64,000 nt of DNA from the NCBI GenBank assembly GCA_036638975.1, contig JAVWJP010000001.1:186001-250000 (forward strand). The letters run 5' to 3'. The stretch is from JAVWJP01 sp036638975. GTDB taxonomy: Bacteria > Bacillota > Clostridia > Oscillospirales > Ruminococcaceae. Below, piece by piece: positions 1 through 9,009 of the stretch. Position numbers and translations under genes: made by a program. Under the pieces are notes generated by a model. It made no database searches and was not told where the DNA came from. It saw only the letters and a list, made by a program, of their open reading frames with translations. The first letter of the stretch is position 1, and each line of letters begins with the position of its first letter.

Positions 1-1377
1 TTTGCTGTAATTCTTGCTGCCGCCTTAGCGCTGTCGGTTGTTGGCTGCGCCGCAGAGCCTGTGCGTAATGATGCGCTGATAACTGCGGAGGGTACTTTGC
101 TTTCTCGTGAAGATGCGCTTGACATTATACCATCTTCGGAAGAATTTCCATCTGCCGAAGCTGCGTATATTATACAGCCGCCTGCTTCCGATGCTGATAT
201 TGCCACGGCAATACCTGAAAAAATGCCCGAAAAAGCCGTAGTCAAAGAGCTTGCAGCTAAGCAAGACTTTACGGTTGTGCCTGTGCAGGAAAAAGCTCAA
301 GAGGTGCGTGCCATGTGGTTTTCATATCTTGACTTAATCCCGATGATTCAGGGCAAAAGTAAAGGCGATTTTCGCAGTAATATATGCACTGCTTTTAATA
401 ATTGTGCAGAGCTTGGTATTAATACGGTTATAGTACATGTTCGCCCTTTTGCAGATGCACTTTATGATTCGGATTATTTTCCGTATTCATATATAGTGAA
501 TGAAAGTAACACTGAGGGCTGTAACCCGGGCTACGACCCATTAAGTATAATGGTGGAAGAAGCGCACTCTCGCGGGCTTAAAATAGAGGCATGGATAAAC
601 CCGTACCGCGTGCGTAAGCCCGGAGACAAAGAGGCCGTAAGTGCTGATAGTATAGCGACAAAATGGCTGAATGAAAAAGAAGATTATGTTTTAAGCTATA
701 AAGGCGGGCTTTATTTTAACCCTGCTCGCAAGGACGTACAAAACTTGATAGTGAACGGCGTTTGTGAGGTTGTAAAAAACTATGCTGTTGACGGTATTCA
801 TTTTGACGATTATTTTTACCCCTCGCCCGATAATAAGTTTGACAGTGTTGCCTATGGGGAATATAAAAACGGCGGAGGTACAAAAAGCCTCGGAGATTGG
901 CGCCGCGAAAATGTAAATATATTAGTAAAACGCGTATATAAGGCTATAAAATCAATACGGAAAAAATGCGTTTTTGGTATAAGTCCGCAGGGTAACCACA
1001 GCAACAATTACAGCCAGCAGTACATAGATGTTGCAAAATGGGGTTCTCAAAGCGGATACGTTGATTATATATGTCCGCAGATATATTGGAGCTATGAGAA
1101 TACCGCAGCACCATATATTTATATGCTGAAATCTTGGGAGGACATGGTAACATCACCGGACGTTAAGCTTTATATCGGTCTTGCATCGTATAAAATCGGC
1201 GGAGAAAATGACTTTAAAAATGCAACTGATATGATGAAACGACAAGTAGAAGATGCACGTGAAGTGCAGCATTATGGTGGCTTTGCACTTTACCGCTACG
1301 ATTCTTTATTTAACCCAAAGGCAAGCCTTAGAACACAGGTTTCAAAAGAAATTGCCAATCTTAATTCTATACTTTAA
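1..1377 (+). CDS. GHL10-family (DUF187) glycosidase-like lipoprotein, 5' end cut by window edge
   Basis: The frame is open from base 1, and the first 20 codons read as a hydrophobic signal segment ending in the lipobox V-V-G-C. The true start therefore lies just left of the window, and the GTG at 61 is not it. After the lipid-attachment Cys comes a linker of about 90 residues. Then a GHL10/DUF187 (TIM-barrel, glycoside-hydrolase-like) domain begins at R-A-M-W-F-S-Y-L-D-L and runs to the end. It contains I-N-P-Y-R, the acidic D-G-I-H-F-D-D-Y-F-Y segment typical of the family, and S-P-Q-G-N. Expected location is the outer face of the membrane, acting on or binding cell-wall glycans; the substrate is unknown. 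The next gene starts 48 bases downstream behind AACGGAGG, and it also carries a GHL-like region, so the two may be co-transcribed. The family call is good; actual hydrolase activity is inferred. Confidence 0.85.
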   Translation, partial: FAVILAAALALSVVGCAAEPVRNDALITAEGTLLSREDALDIIPSSEEFPSAEAAYIIQPPASDADIATAIPEKMPEKAVVKELAAKQDFTVVPVQEKAQEVRAMWFSYLDLIPMIQGKSKGDFRSNICTAFNNCAELGINTVIVHVRPFADALYDSDYFPYSYIVNESNTEGCNPGYDPLSIMVEEAHSRGLKIEAWINPYRVRKPGDKEAVSADSIATKWLNEKEDYVLSYKGGLYFNPARKDVQNLIVNGVCEVVKNYAVDGIHFDDYFYPSPDNKFDSVAYGEYKNGGGTKSLGDWRRENVNILVKRVYKAIKSIRKKCVFGISPQGNHSNNYSQQYIDVAKWGSQSGYVDYICPQIYWSYENTAAPYIYMLKSWEDMVTSPDVKLYIGLASYKIGGENDFKNATDMMKRQVEDAREVQHYGGFALYRYDSLFNPKASLRTQVSKEIANLNSIL

Positions 1378-1425
1378 TAATTAAGGCTGAAGGTCTTTGT
1401 GATTATCTCTGCAACGGAGGTTTAA

Positions 1426-4400
1426 ATGTTACGAAAAAGAAAGCATAAAAGAAAGCTGTTTACTATTATATTAGTTTTGGTTTTTGCTGTAATAACGCTC
1501 GCCGCCGGACTTTTGGCATCGCTAAAGCTAGACGGTTTACAGCTTTTTGCGCCAAAAAGCGAAGCTTCCGTTGAGGAACCTGTAGAGTCAGCTTCTGAAA
1601 GTTCATCTTTAGAAAGCAGCGAGGACGAGAGCGAAAGCGAAGCCCCGCCTGTTTCTGTCGAAGCATTTAAAATACCGGACGAGCTTCGCGGTGTGTTTTT
1701 AGTGCCGGGGAGCGACTTTATGGCGGGGAAAATGGACGAAGAAACACTTAAAGCAGAGGTGGACAAGGCGCTTTCAGACGCCATAGGTTTTACGGCAAAT
1801 GCTATTATAGTGCAAACAAAATATGATGGAAAAAACATATACAGCACCGCTGCCGAAGAAGCATATGAGGGGCTTTCGGGTTTTGATGTTTTGGGATATA
1901 TCAGTGCAAAAGCAGCCGAAAAAAACTTGCTTACTTATGCAACCTTTGATGTTTTAAAAGATGAAGCGATGCCTGACACAGCCGCTTTGGACAAAACAGC
2001 CGCACGCGCAAGGGCATTTGCTAAAAGATATAATTTTGCAGGAATTTATTTGGAAAATTTTTATGTAAAAAATTCCGATGGTGGTTTTGTACAGTATCAG
2101 AAAAATGGCTCTGGCATGGGCTACCAAAATTTTGCAAGACAAATGGCAACAGCTGCCTTTAAGACGGCTTCAAACGCTATAAGAGATGTTGCCCCGCAAA
2201 CACAAGTAGGGCTTTTTACAGACCCGGTGTGGGCAAACAAAACGAGTGACGAAAAAGGCTCGGAAACCTCTGCATCATTTGAAGCTTTAAATGATGGAAA
2301 TGCCGACACAAAAGCGTGGGTTGAGGGAGGTCTTGTTGATTTTATAGCGGTAAAAGCAACAGGATATACAAGTGACCCTGCTTTGAAGTTTAAAAATGTT
2401 ATTTCGTGGTGGGGCGAGCTTGCAAATGCAAATGGCAAAAAGCTTTACCCCGTGCACAGTGCAAGTAAAGTCGCCCCTAAAAAAGATGGCGGCTGGGACG
2501 GCGAGGAACTGGCACAGCAATACCTTGAAGCAAAAGAAATAAAAGGCTATGGCGGAAGCGTATACGATTCGCTGGCTGTTCTTGTAAAAAACGAGGACGA
2601 CAGCACGGTGCGCTTAAAAAAAGCTTTCAAATCCGAAATAGATTTAAGCTATATTCTTGAAAAACTTGAGTTTACACAGCCGACACAAGAAAAAGTTACA
2701 ACTACGGAGGCAACATATACCATAATTGGTGCGTCAGACCCTGAATTCCCCGTTCTTATGGACGGAAAAGAAATACAGCGCAATGCAAGCGGGTACATTA
2801 ACTTTACTATAGACCTAAAGGAAGGGGACAATGTTTTTGTATTCGAGCATAAAGAGCAGAAGTTGACATATACAATAAACCGCAAAACCGAGGTTTTAAA
2901 ATCAATTACGCCAAACGAGGACACAACACTAGAAGGCGGCATGACGCTTACTATTACGGCTATGGCATACCCAAATGCAAAGCTTAGTGCAAAGCTTAAT
3001 GGCAGCACGATAAACATGGAAAAATCGGCAGCGGAGGACGATGACGACCAAATTGATAAAAACGATTCGTATGTACGCTTTGTAGGTACATATAAAACAA
3101 AAGTGGTTAAAACATCAACAAATATAGGCTGTGTTGTTGTAACAGCTACGGCTGGCGACTCGACAAATACAATGCAAAGCGGGGAGATAACGCTTACTAA
3201 GCCGCTGGTGATAGGTGACGGGGAGCTTGTCGAAGTAAAAGCGGCAAGTGCCGAAACATTTCCAAACGACACCTTGAATGATATCTCAAGCAACACATAT
3301 TACCCTCTGGGTTTGGGTGCAAGAGATTACACGGCAAGTAATAAGCTTGCTTATACTAACAGCAAGGGGACACATTATTATTATCTTTTGCAGTCCGGTG
3401 TAAGAGTTAATGCTGACGATATCAGCGTTATTAAAAGCGGGAATAATTTAAACGGTAATAAGGTTTCGTCCGTTAATATTAAAAATAACAGCGGATTAAC
3501 TTATGTAACCTTTAAATGTAAAAACCCTGTTTCATATAGCTTTGCAGCTTCCAGTGACAAGATAGTTGTTGACTTTAATTACACCGATTCCGTTCCGCAA
3601 AGCGGCAAGGTAGAGCAGAACCCAATGTTTTCTAAAATTTCGGGCTCTGGCTCGGCTGTTACACTTACACTAAAAAATCCGGCGAGTTTTATAGGTTATA
3701 CGGCGGCATATGAGGGCAACGACCTTGTTTTTAAGTTTAAAAACTCACCGGGCGGAATCTCCGGCGCAAGAATATTTATAGACCCCGGTCATTCGTCTGA
3801 TTCAGTTGGTGCAAAAGGCTCGTACCCCAATGAGCATGAATACCAGATAAACCGTGCAGTGGCAGAACAACTTGCAGGTATTTTGACAGAAAACGGTGCT
3901 ACGGTAAAAATACTTAATAACAGCAGCTTTGTAGAGCTTGCAGAAAGAATGCGTCAAGCCAAAGAGTTTGACCCCCATGTTTTAGTAAGTATACACGCAA
4001 ATGCCGCATCAAACACATCGGCTACAGGCTCTGAGGCATACCATTTTTATGGCTTCTCATCCGGTCTTTCGTCACGCGTTTCATCAGGCATTGCACAAGG
4101 GCTTGAAACGAGTAACCGCGGAGGTAAAAAAGGGCTTTTCTACATGACAAGAACCTCAGAGTTTGCAGCTACTCTTTCTGAAAGCGGGTTTTTATCTAAC
4201 ACAGATGAATATGACAAGCTTCTTTCATCATCGTATCAAGCAGAGATTGCAAGAGGTATTGCAAATGGTATAAATGCTTATCTTGCAGCGGCGGCAGGCA
4301 GCTCCGGCGTAGAAATTACTACAGACACAACAGAAAAAATTGTCATAAATGAAGAAGAAAGTATTGCTTCCGACATAGAAGTAAGCAATGCCGATGATAA

Positions 4401-4944
4401 CACTACACCTGTAAAGGTGCGTATAAATGCCGCTAATTTATCTATGACAACAGGCGAAACCGATGTCTTAGAGGCTGTCATAACACCCGATTCTGCCGCA
4501 AAAAAAGGCGTTAAATGGGCAAGCACCGACAGATATGTTGTTCGTGTAGACAACGAAGGTAATATAACTGCTCTAAGTGCAGGCACGGCTGTCATAACTG
4601 CAACATCATATAAAGATGACACGAAGGTTGGCAGGTGTAATATAACTGTTACAGGCGATACTGTAGAAGAAATCTCAGATGAAGGCACAGAAAAAAGTAA
4701 AATAAAGTCTATAGAAATGGACACGCCGGAGCTTGAAATAGAAGTTGGCGGAGAGGCGTGGCTTACCGCTATTACAGACCCGGAAAATAATAAAGAAAAG
4801 CTTGTATGGAAAAGTAAAAATACAGACATTGCAAAAGTTGCACAGGACGGTACAGTAAAGGGCATAAAAGCAGGTACTACAACCATTATTGTTACGGCAC
4901 AAAATGGTAAAAATGCCACTTGCAAGGTTACAGTAATAAAGTAA
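1426..4944 (+). CDS. Large membrane-anchored N-acetylmuramoyl-L-alanine amidase with GHL-like and Ig-like (BIG_2) domains
   Basis: This 1172-residue surface protein starts with a basic tail and one membrane segment (about residues 10-32), then a Ser/Glu-rich linker. A GHL10-like barrel related to the preceding protein follows (about 85-420, starting at E-L-R-G-V-F-L). A middle region of beta-rich modules precedes an Amidase_3 domain at about 780-950. The zinc and catalytic positions of that domain are visible: H in D-P-G-H-S, E in N-E-H-E-Y-Q-I-N, H in S-I-H-A-N-A, and E in S-E-S-G-F-L-S-N. Two BIG_2 Ig-like domains close the protein (about 995-1077 and 1093-1172), each with the T-A-V-I-T-A-type signature. 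It should cleave the amide bond between MurNAc and L-Ala in peptidoglycan outside the cell. Combining a GHL barrel with an amidase in one chain is unusual. A hairpin terminator follows directly. Confidence 0.85.
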   Translation: MLRKRKHKRKLFTIILVLVFAVITLAAGLLASLKLDGLQLFAPKSEASVEEPVESASESSSLESSEDESESEAPPVSVEAFKIPDELRGVFLVPGSDFMAGKMDEETLKAEVDKALSDAIGFTANAIIVQTKYDGKNIYSTAAEEAYEGLSGFDVLGYISAKAAEKNLLTYATFDVLKDEAMPDTAALDKTAARARAFAKRYNFAGIYLENFYVKNSDGGFVQYQKNGSGMGYQNFARQMATAAFKTASNAIRDVAPQTQVGLFTDPVWANKTSDEKGSETSASFEALNDGNADTKAWVEGGLVDFIAVKATGYTSDPALKFKNVISWWGELANANGKKLYPVHSASKVAPKKDGGWDGEELAQQYLEAKEIKGYGGSVYDSLAVLVKNEDDSTVRLKKAFKSEIDLSYILEKLEFTQPTQEKVTTTEATYTIIGASDPEFPVLMDGKEIQRNASGYINFTIDLKEGDNVFVFEHKEQKLTYTINRKTEVLKSITPNEDTTLEGGMTLTITAMAYPNAKLSAKLNGSTINMEKSAAEDDDDQIDKNDSYVRFVGTYKTKVVKTSTNIGCVVVTATAGDSTNTMQSGEITLTKPLVIGDGELVEVKAASAETFPNDTLNDISSNTYYPLGLGARDYTASNKLAYTNSKGTHYYYLLQSGVRVNADDISVIKSGNNLNGNKVSSVNIKNNSGLTYVTFKCKNPVSYSFAASSDKIVVDFNYTDSVPQSGKVEQNPMFSKISGSGSAVTLTLKNPASFIGYTAAYEGNDLVFKFKNSPGGISGARIFIDPGHSSDSVGAKGSYPNEHEYQINRAVAEQLAGILTENGATVKILNNSSFVELAERMRQAKEFDPHVLVSIHANAASNTSATGSEAYHFYGFSSGLSSRVSSGIAQGLETSNRGGKKGLFYMTRTSEFAATLSESGFLSNTDEYDKLLSSSYQAEIARGIANGINAYLAAAAGSSGVEITTDTTEKIVINEEESIASDIEVSNADDNTTPVKVRINAANLSMTTGETDVLEAVITPDSAAKKGVKWASTDRYVVRVDNEGNITALSAGTAVITATSYKDDTKVGRCNITVTGDTVEEISDEGTEKSKIKSIEMDTPELEIEVGGEAWLTAITDPENNKEKLVWKSKNTDIAKVAQDGTVKGIKAGTTTIIVTAQNGKNATCKVTVIK

Positions 4945-4947
4945 TAT

Positions 4948-4992
4948 AAAATGCACCAATGCTTATTTTTTGAAGATATTGGTGCATTTTTT
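4948..4992 (+). terminator. Rho-independent terminator after the amidase gene
   Basis: Arms AAATGCACCAAT (from 4949) and ATTGGTGCATTT (from 4978) pair perfectly and run into a T tract, three bases after the amidase stop codon. It separates the surface-protein genes from nfnAB. Confidence 0.9.
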
Positions 4993-4993
4993 C

Positions 4994-5022
4994 TTGCGTT
5001 AAATTCCAATATCGGTTATACT
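4994..5022 (+). promoter_or_regulatory. Possible nfnAB promoter
   Basis: TTGCGT (4994-4999), a 17-base spacer and TATACT (5017-5022) form a plausible sigma-A promoter with a weak -35. The -10 overlaps a small inverted repeat, TACTAT-N7-ATAGTA (5019-5037), that could be an operator. No known regulator site is recognised. Confidence 0.4.
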
Positions 5023-5096
5023 ATTAAAAAGATAGTATTACTAATGTAGCAAAAAACTTTTTTCATAGGCACGAATTATACAAGGGAGTGTTGTTT

Positions 5097-5936
5097 TTGT
5101 TTAGAATAGTAAAAAAGCAGAGCCTTAATTCCGCTGTAACACGCATGGAAATTGAAGCGCCGTTTATAGCAAAAAAGGCAAAAGCAGGGCAGTTTATCAT
5201 CTTTCGTATAGATGATAAGGGCGAGCGGATTCCTCTTACAATAGCTGACAGTGATACTGAAAAAGGTACGGTCACTATAATCTTCCAAATTGTTGGGCGC
5301 TCGACAATGCTGCTTTCGCAGATGAACGAGGGCGACTTTATAGAAGATTTTGTAGGACCTTTGGGCACTGCAACTCATCTTGACGGCTACAAAAGAGTTT
5401 GTGTTGTTGGCGGGGGTGTAGGCAATGCAATTGCTTATCCGTCTGCAAAAGCACTTTTTAAAAATGGTGCAGAGGTAGATGTAATTGCAGGGTTTCGCAG
5501 TAAAGATATTGTAATACTTGAAGATGAATTTAAAAAAGTATGTACAAACCTTTATGTTACAACAGACGACGGTACTTACGGCGAAAAAGGTTTTGTTACA
5601 AACAAGCTTCAAAGTCTTATAGATGCCGGTAATAAGTACGATTTGGTTATTGCTATAGGGCCTATACCTATGATGAAATTTGTTTCTAAAGTGACAGAAC
5701 CTTATAATATAAAAACTCTTGTTTCGCTTAACCCTATAATGATAGACGGTACGGGAATGTGCGGCGGCTGTCGCGTTAATGTTGGCGGAGAAATAAAATT
5801 TGCTTGTGTTGATGGACCGGATTTTGACGGACATCTTGTAAATTATGATGAGCTTGCAAAGCGCAACACTTTTTATAAAGAACGCGAAAAATGCGACTCT
5901 GAGCATTGCCGTATGCTTAACGCAACTCCAAGATAA
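5097..5936 (+). CDS. nfnA: NADH-dependent reduced ferredoxin:NADP+ oxidoreductase subunit A
   Basis: This is the FAD/NAD-binding subunit of the electron-bifurcating transhydrogenase NfnAB, of the sulfide-dehydrogenase/dihydroorotate-dehydrogenase-electron-transfer type. Visible parts are the FAD-binding barrel (A-K-A-G-Q-F-I-I and R-I-P-L-T-I-A-D), the NAD-binding V-V-G-G-G-V-G-N segment, and near the C-terminus M-C-G-G-C-R-V with further Cys residues for a [2Fe-2S] cluster. The frame is open from GTG 5088, but AAGGGAG (5082-5088) sits on that codon. The TTG at 5097 lies eight bases after it and yields the usual N-terminus (F-R-I-V-K-K), so TTG is chosen. The partner gene nfnB follows 41 bases later, as is usual for this cytoplasmic complex, which balances ferredoxin, NADH and NADPH in fermenters. 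Confidence 0.9.
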   Translation: MFRIVKKQSLNSAVTRMEIEAPFIAKKAKAGQFIIFRIDDKGERIPLTIADSDTEKGTVTIIFQIVGRSTMLLSQMNEGDFIEDFVGPLGTATHLDGYKRVCVVGGGVGNAIAYPSAKALFKNGAEVDVIAGFRSKDIVILEDEFKKVCTNLYVTTDDGTYGEKGFVTNKLQSLIDAGNKYDLVIAIGPIPMMKFVSKVTEPYNIKTLVSLNPIMIDGTGMCGGCRVNVGGEIKFACVDGPDFDGHLVNYDELAKRNTFYKEREKCDSEHCRMLNATPR

Positions 5937-5977
5937 AATTAATTAAATTTAATCAGCATTAATGGAGGTAATTTATC

Positions 5978-7372
5978 ATGCCAAATATGGCTTTAAAAAA
6001 AGTTTCTATGCCGGAGCAAGCTCCTGATGTGAGAAATAAAAATTTTGCTGAGGTAGCAGAGGGCTATACTGCGGAGATGGCTATAGAAGAAGCCAAACGT
6101 TGCTTGCAGTGCAAAAACAGCCCTTGTGTTTCGGGCTGCCCTGTAAATGTTCATATACCTGAATTTATTGCAGAAATTGCTGCAGGTAAATTTGAAGATG
6201 CTTATAAAATAATTGCACAGACAAATGCTTTGCCGGCAGTGTGCGGTCGTGTTTGTCCGCAAGAAAACCAGTGCGAGGGCAAATGTATACGCGGTATTAA
6301 GGGCGAGCCTGTGGGAATAGGTCGCTTAGAGCGCTTTGCAGCAGACTGGGTATTGCAAAACAGTACTGAAAAACAAGTAAAGCCTGCTTCAAATGGGCAT
6401 AAAGTTGCTGTAATAGGTGCGGGTCCCGCAGGGCTTTGCTGCGCGGGCACATTGGCACAACGCGGCTTTGAGGTTACTATATTTGAGGCTTTTCATACAG
6501 CGGGCGGTGTGCTGGTTTATGGCATACCCGAGTTTCGTCTGCCAAAAGAAAAAATTGTTGCAAAAGAAATTGAAAAATTGCGCGAATTAGGCGTCAATAT
6601 TATGACAAATATGGTAATAGGAAAAGTTCTGTCAATAGATGAGCTTTTTGATGAGCAGGGCTTTGAAGCCGTATTTATAGGTTCAGGCGCAGGGCTTCCA
6701 AACTTTATGGGCATAGAGGGCGAAGATTTACTGGGAGTGTATTCTGCAAACGAGTATTTGACGCGAATAAACCTTATGAAAGCCTATAAAGACGGCTACG
6801 ACACACCTATAGACCACTGTGACAGTGTGGCTGTTGTGGGCGGAGGCAACGTGGCAATGGACGCTGCACGCTGTGCTAAGCGTATGGGAGCCAAAAAAGT
6901 TTACATAGTTTACCGTCGCTCCATGGAAGAGCTGCCTGCACGTGCCGAGGAAGTTCACCATGCTATGGAGGAAGGCATAGAGTTTATGCTACTTACTAAC
7001 CCTGTGCGTGTTATTGGCGATGAAAATGGGCGTGTAAGTGCTTTGGAATGTGTTAAAATGGAGCTAGGCGAGCCTGATGCTTCGGGAAGACGTCGTCCCG
7101 TTGAGCTTAAAGGCTCTAACTTTATGTTGCCTGTAGAGAGCATGATTATGTCTATAGGAACATCTCCAAACCCGCTTATACGTACGACTACACCGGGACT
7201 TGAGGCTAACAAATACGGTTGCCTTGTTGCTGACGACAGTACAGCTACAACGCGTATGGGTGTTTTTGCGGGCGGAGATACAGTAACCGGCGCTGCTACC
7301 GTAATTTTGGCTATGGGCGCCGGTAAGGTTGCCGCCGCTTCTATAGAAGAATATATAATTAACCAAAAATAG
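5978..7372 (+). CDS. nfnB: NADH-dependent reduced ferredoxin:NADP+ oxidoreductase subunit B (GltD-like)
   Basis: At 464 residues this matches glutamate-synthase small-chain-like flavoproteins. The N-terminal region holds two [4Fe-4S] cysteine groups (C-L-Q-C-K-N-S-P-C-V-S-G-C-P, then C-G-R-V-C-P-Q-E-N-Q-C-E-G-K-C). Two Rossmann folds follow: V-I-G-A-G-P-A-G-L-C-C-A for FAD, and V-V-G-G-G-N-V-A-M-D-A for NADPH. The closing G-V-F-A-G-G-D segment is also present. Next to nfnA this is the bifurcating subunit rather than a glutamate synthase, because no large GltB chain is nearby. The ATG at 5978 is preceded by TGGAGGT. A long inverted repeat lies 46 bases after the stop. Confidence 0.92.
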   Translation: MPNMALKKVSMPEQAPDVRNKNFAEVAEGYTAEMAIEEAKRCLQCKNSPCVSGCPVNVHIPEFIAEIAAGKFEDAYKIIAQTNALPAVCGRVCPQENQCEGKCIRGIKGEPVGIGRLERFAADWVLQNSTEKQVKPASNGHKVAVIGAGPAGLCCAGTLAQRGFEVTIFEAFHTAGGVLVYGIPEFRLPKEKIVAKEIEKLRELGVNIMTNMVIGKVLSIDELFDEQGFEAVFIGSGAGLPNFMGIEGEDLLGVYSANEYLTRINLMKAYKDGYDTPIDHCDSVAVVGGGNVAMDAARCAKRMGAKKVYIVYRRSMEELPARAEEVHHAMEEGIEFMLLTNPVRVIGDENGRVSALECVKMELGEPDASGRRRPVELKGSNFMLPVESMIMSIGTSPNPLIRTTTPGLEANKYGCLVADDSTATTRMGVFAGGDTVTGAATVILAMGAGKVAAASIEEYIINQK

Positions 7373-7417
7373 CTGTTCTTTTCCTATGCTTTTTACCATA
7401 TAATTAAATATCCGCTG

Positions 7418-7481
7418 AACAAGCCTCTTTGCACATATCTTGGCGGCAAAATGTCGCTTATGCTGTGCACGGGGGCTTGTT
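7418..7481 (+). repeat. Long nested inverted repeat between nfnB and the SpoIVFA-like gene
   Basis: Arms 7418-7435 and 7464-7481 pair at 17 of 18 positions, two of them G-U. Inside the 28-base loop a second stem, GGCGGC/GTCGCT (7442-7458), can form. No T tract follows, so it does not look like an ordinary terminator. It could be a structured 5' leader, a processing site or an operator. Confidence 0.7.
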
Positions 7482-7523
7482 TGCCGGTCACCATATGGAA
7501 AAATCAAAGGAGCGGTTTTTACT

Positions 7524-8426
7524 ATGTATGCCGAAAACAAAGTAAGGGACAGACGACACACTGAACAATACAGACAAGGCAAAAAACCACCTAAAGATGT
7601 TGTGCTTTCTGCCATGCTTATACAAATAAGCTTGTGCATTGTTTTGTTGATAGCCGCATATATTTTAAAGTTCTTTGGCGCGGCAGTGTATGAGCCGGTG
7701 CGGGCAGAGGTTAAAAAGAATCTAGAAAGCGAATTTAACTTTTCATCAGCTAAAGATGTTTTGACAAATTTAAATATAGAGCTGCCAAGTAATATTAATG
7801 CGGAATTGTCAAAATTTTCTGACTACTTTGCTAAAAAAACGCAGCTTGAAGACAGAAGCGATAATATTATAAAAGAAGAATTAAATTCACAAGAAAAAAT
7901 GCAGCTGCCTTTTCCCTCTGATATGCAATTTAAGGAACAGAATATAGGGCAGGGCGGCGGTTTTAATTTTATAAAGGACGAAAAAAGGCTTAAGGCGCCA
8001 AAAACAGTGGTGCTTTCGCCTTTTTTTATTTCTGATAAGCCGATTTTACCTGTAAAGGCAGGAACGTTTACATCTCGCTTTGGCTACCGCAAGCATCCAT
8101 TAACCGGTGAGGACGATTTTCATACAGGTGTTGACATTGCGGCACCTGAGGGTACGCCTATTTCTGCGGTGCTTGATGGTATTGTGAGCGAAACAGGAAG
8201 CTCTGTAAGCTACGGAAACTATATTATTATTAGCCACAGTGCGGGGCTTGAAACAGTATATTGCCATTGCAGTAAAATATTAGTGCCCATAGGTGCTAAG
8301 GTGATACAACGCGAAACCATAGCAAAGGTTGGTAACACAGGTGCTTCTACGGGCAGCCATGTGCATTTAGAAATTCGTATTAACGGCTTACAGGCAAACC
8401 CTGCGTGGGTGTACAATGAATTTTAA
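7524..8426 (+). CDS. SpoIVFA-like membrane protein with M23 (LytM) domain
   Basis: The start is taken as ATG 7524, eleven bases after AAAGGAG (7506-7512). The frame is open from TTG 7440 but that start has no ribosome site. The 300-residue product has a short basic cytoplasmic tail, one membrane segment (about residues 28-48), a coiled linker and a C-terminal M23 domain (about 175-300). The zinc-ligand pattern H-T-G-V-D and H-V-H is complete, so activity is not excluded. The gene overlaps by 11 bases an M50 protease gene, the arrangement of SpoIVFA/SpoIVFB. In Bacillus SpoIVFA holds the sigma-K processing protease inactive in the outer forespore membrane. The identity rests on context and architecture; a SpoIIQ-like or general M23 role is the alternative. 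Confidence 0.75.
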   Translation: MYAENKVRDRRHTEQYRQGKKPPKDVVLSAMLIQISLCIVLLIAAYILKFFGAAVYEPVRAEVKKNLESEFNFSSAKDVLTNLNIELPSNINAELSKFSDYFAKKTQLEDRSDNIIKEELNSQEKMQLPFPSDMQFKEQNIGQGGGFNFIKDEKRLKAPKTVVLSPFFISDKPILPVKAGTFTSRFGYRKHPLTGEDDFHTGVDIAAPEGTPISAVLDGIVSETGSSVSYGNYIIISHSAGLETVYCHCSKILVPIGAKVIQRETIAKVGNTGASTGSHVHLEIRINGLQANPAWVYNEF

Positions 8427-9009
8427 TATATTAGGTATAAATATTAGCATAAGTTACCCATTTTTAGCTGTAATTACGGCGTTTTTTCTTGTTGACAAAA
8501 CGGGGCTTGGGTGTCAGATGCTTTTTGCGGCAATGCTGCACGAATGTGGACATTTAGTTGTTATGCACCTTTTTAAACAGCCTGTATGCGGTATATACTT
8601 TGTTGCCTTTGGTATTCGCATTTGCAGACAAAGTACAACAGCGCTTTCTTATAAAAAAGAAGCGCTGTTGTTTTTAGCAGGACCGTTTGTAAACTTTTTA
8701 GCTGCTTTAGTTATAGCTGTAAAGCAAAATAGCTTAACACAGCTTGCACAGGTGCATTTACTGTTGGGTCTTTTTAATCTTTTGCCTATAGATGCTTTAG
8801 ATGGCGGTATGATAGTAAGAAATTTAGCACTTTGCTTTACTTCGCCGCGCGCAGCCATGCTTGTTTCAAGAGCAGTTTCTGTGTTGTTTCTTATTGCTAT
8901 AGCGGTAATTGAAACTTTTTTGGTTTTGCACGAAAAAGGTAATATAACACTTATAGTTACTTGTATTTATCTGGCTATGGGTTTGCTTCGCAATAATAAA
9001 ACTTGTTAG
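8416..9009 (+). CDS. SpoIVFB-like site-2 (M50) intramembrane metalloprotease
   Basis: This is a 197-residue multi-membrane-segment protein with the M50 zinc motif H-E-C-G-H near residue 47 and the second-ligand segment L-L-P-I-D-A-L-D-G-G at about 122-131. It lacks a CBS domain, so it is a compact SpoIVFB/S2P protease. Its overlap with the SpoIVFA-like gene suggests coupled translation and a complex in which the M23 protein controls the protease. In sporulating Firmicutes the substrate is pro-sigma-K; no sigma-K gene is in the window. Its stop codon overlaps that of the convergent rsgI-like gene, with no terminator between. Confidence 0.8.
   Translation: MNFNILGINISISYPFLAVITAFFLVDKTGLGCQMLFAAMLHECGHLVVMHLFKQPVCGIYFVAFGIRICRQSTTALSYKKEALLFLAGPFVNFLAALVIAVKQNSLTQLAQVHLLLGLFNLLPIDALDGGMIVRNLALCFTSPRAAMLVSRAVSVLFLIAIAVIETFLVLHEKGNITLIVTCIYLAMGLLRNNKTC

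Noticed and set aside
5978..7372. Glutamate synthase small subunit (gltD)
   Set aside because: No large subunit is adjacent, and the gene directly upstream encodes the NfnA-type FAD/[2Fe-2S] subunit, so NfnB is the better call.
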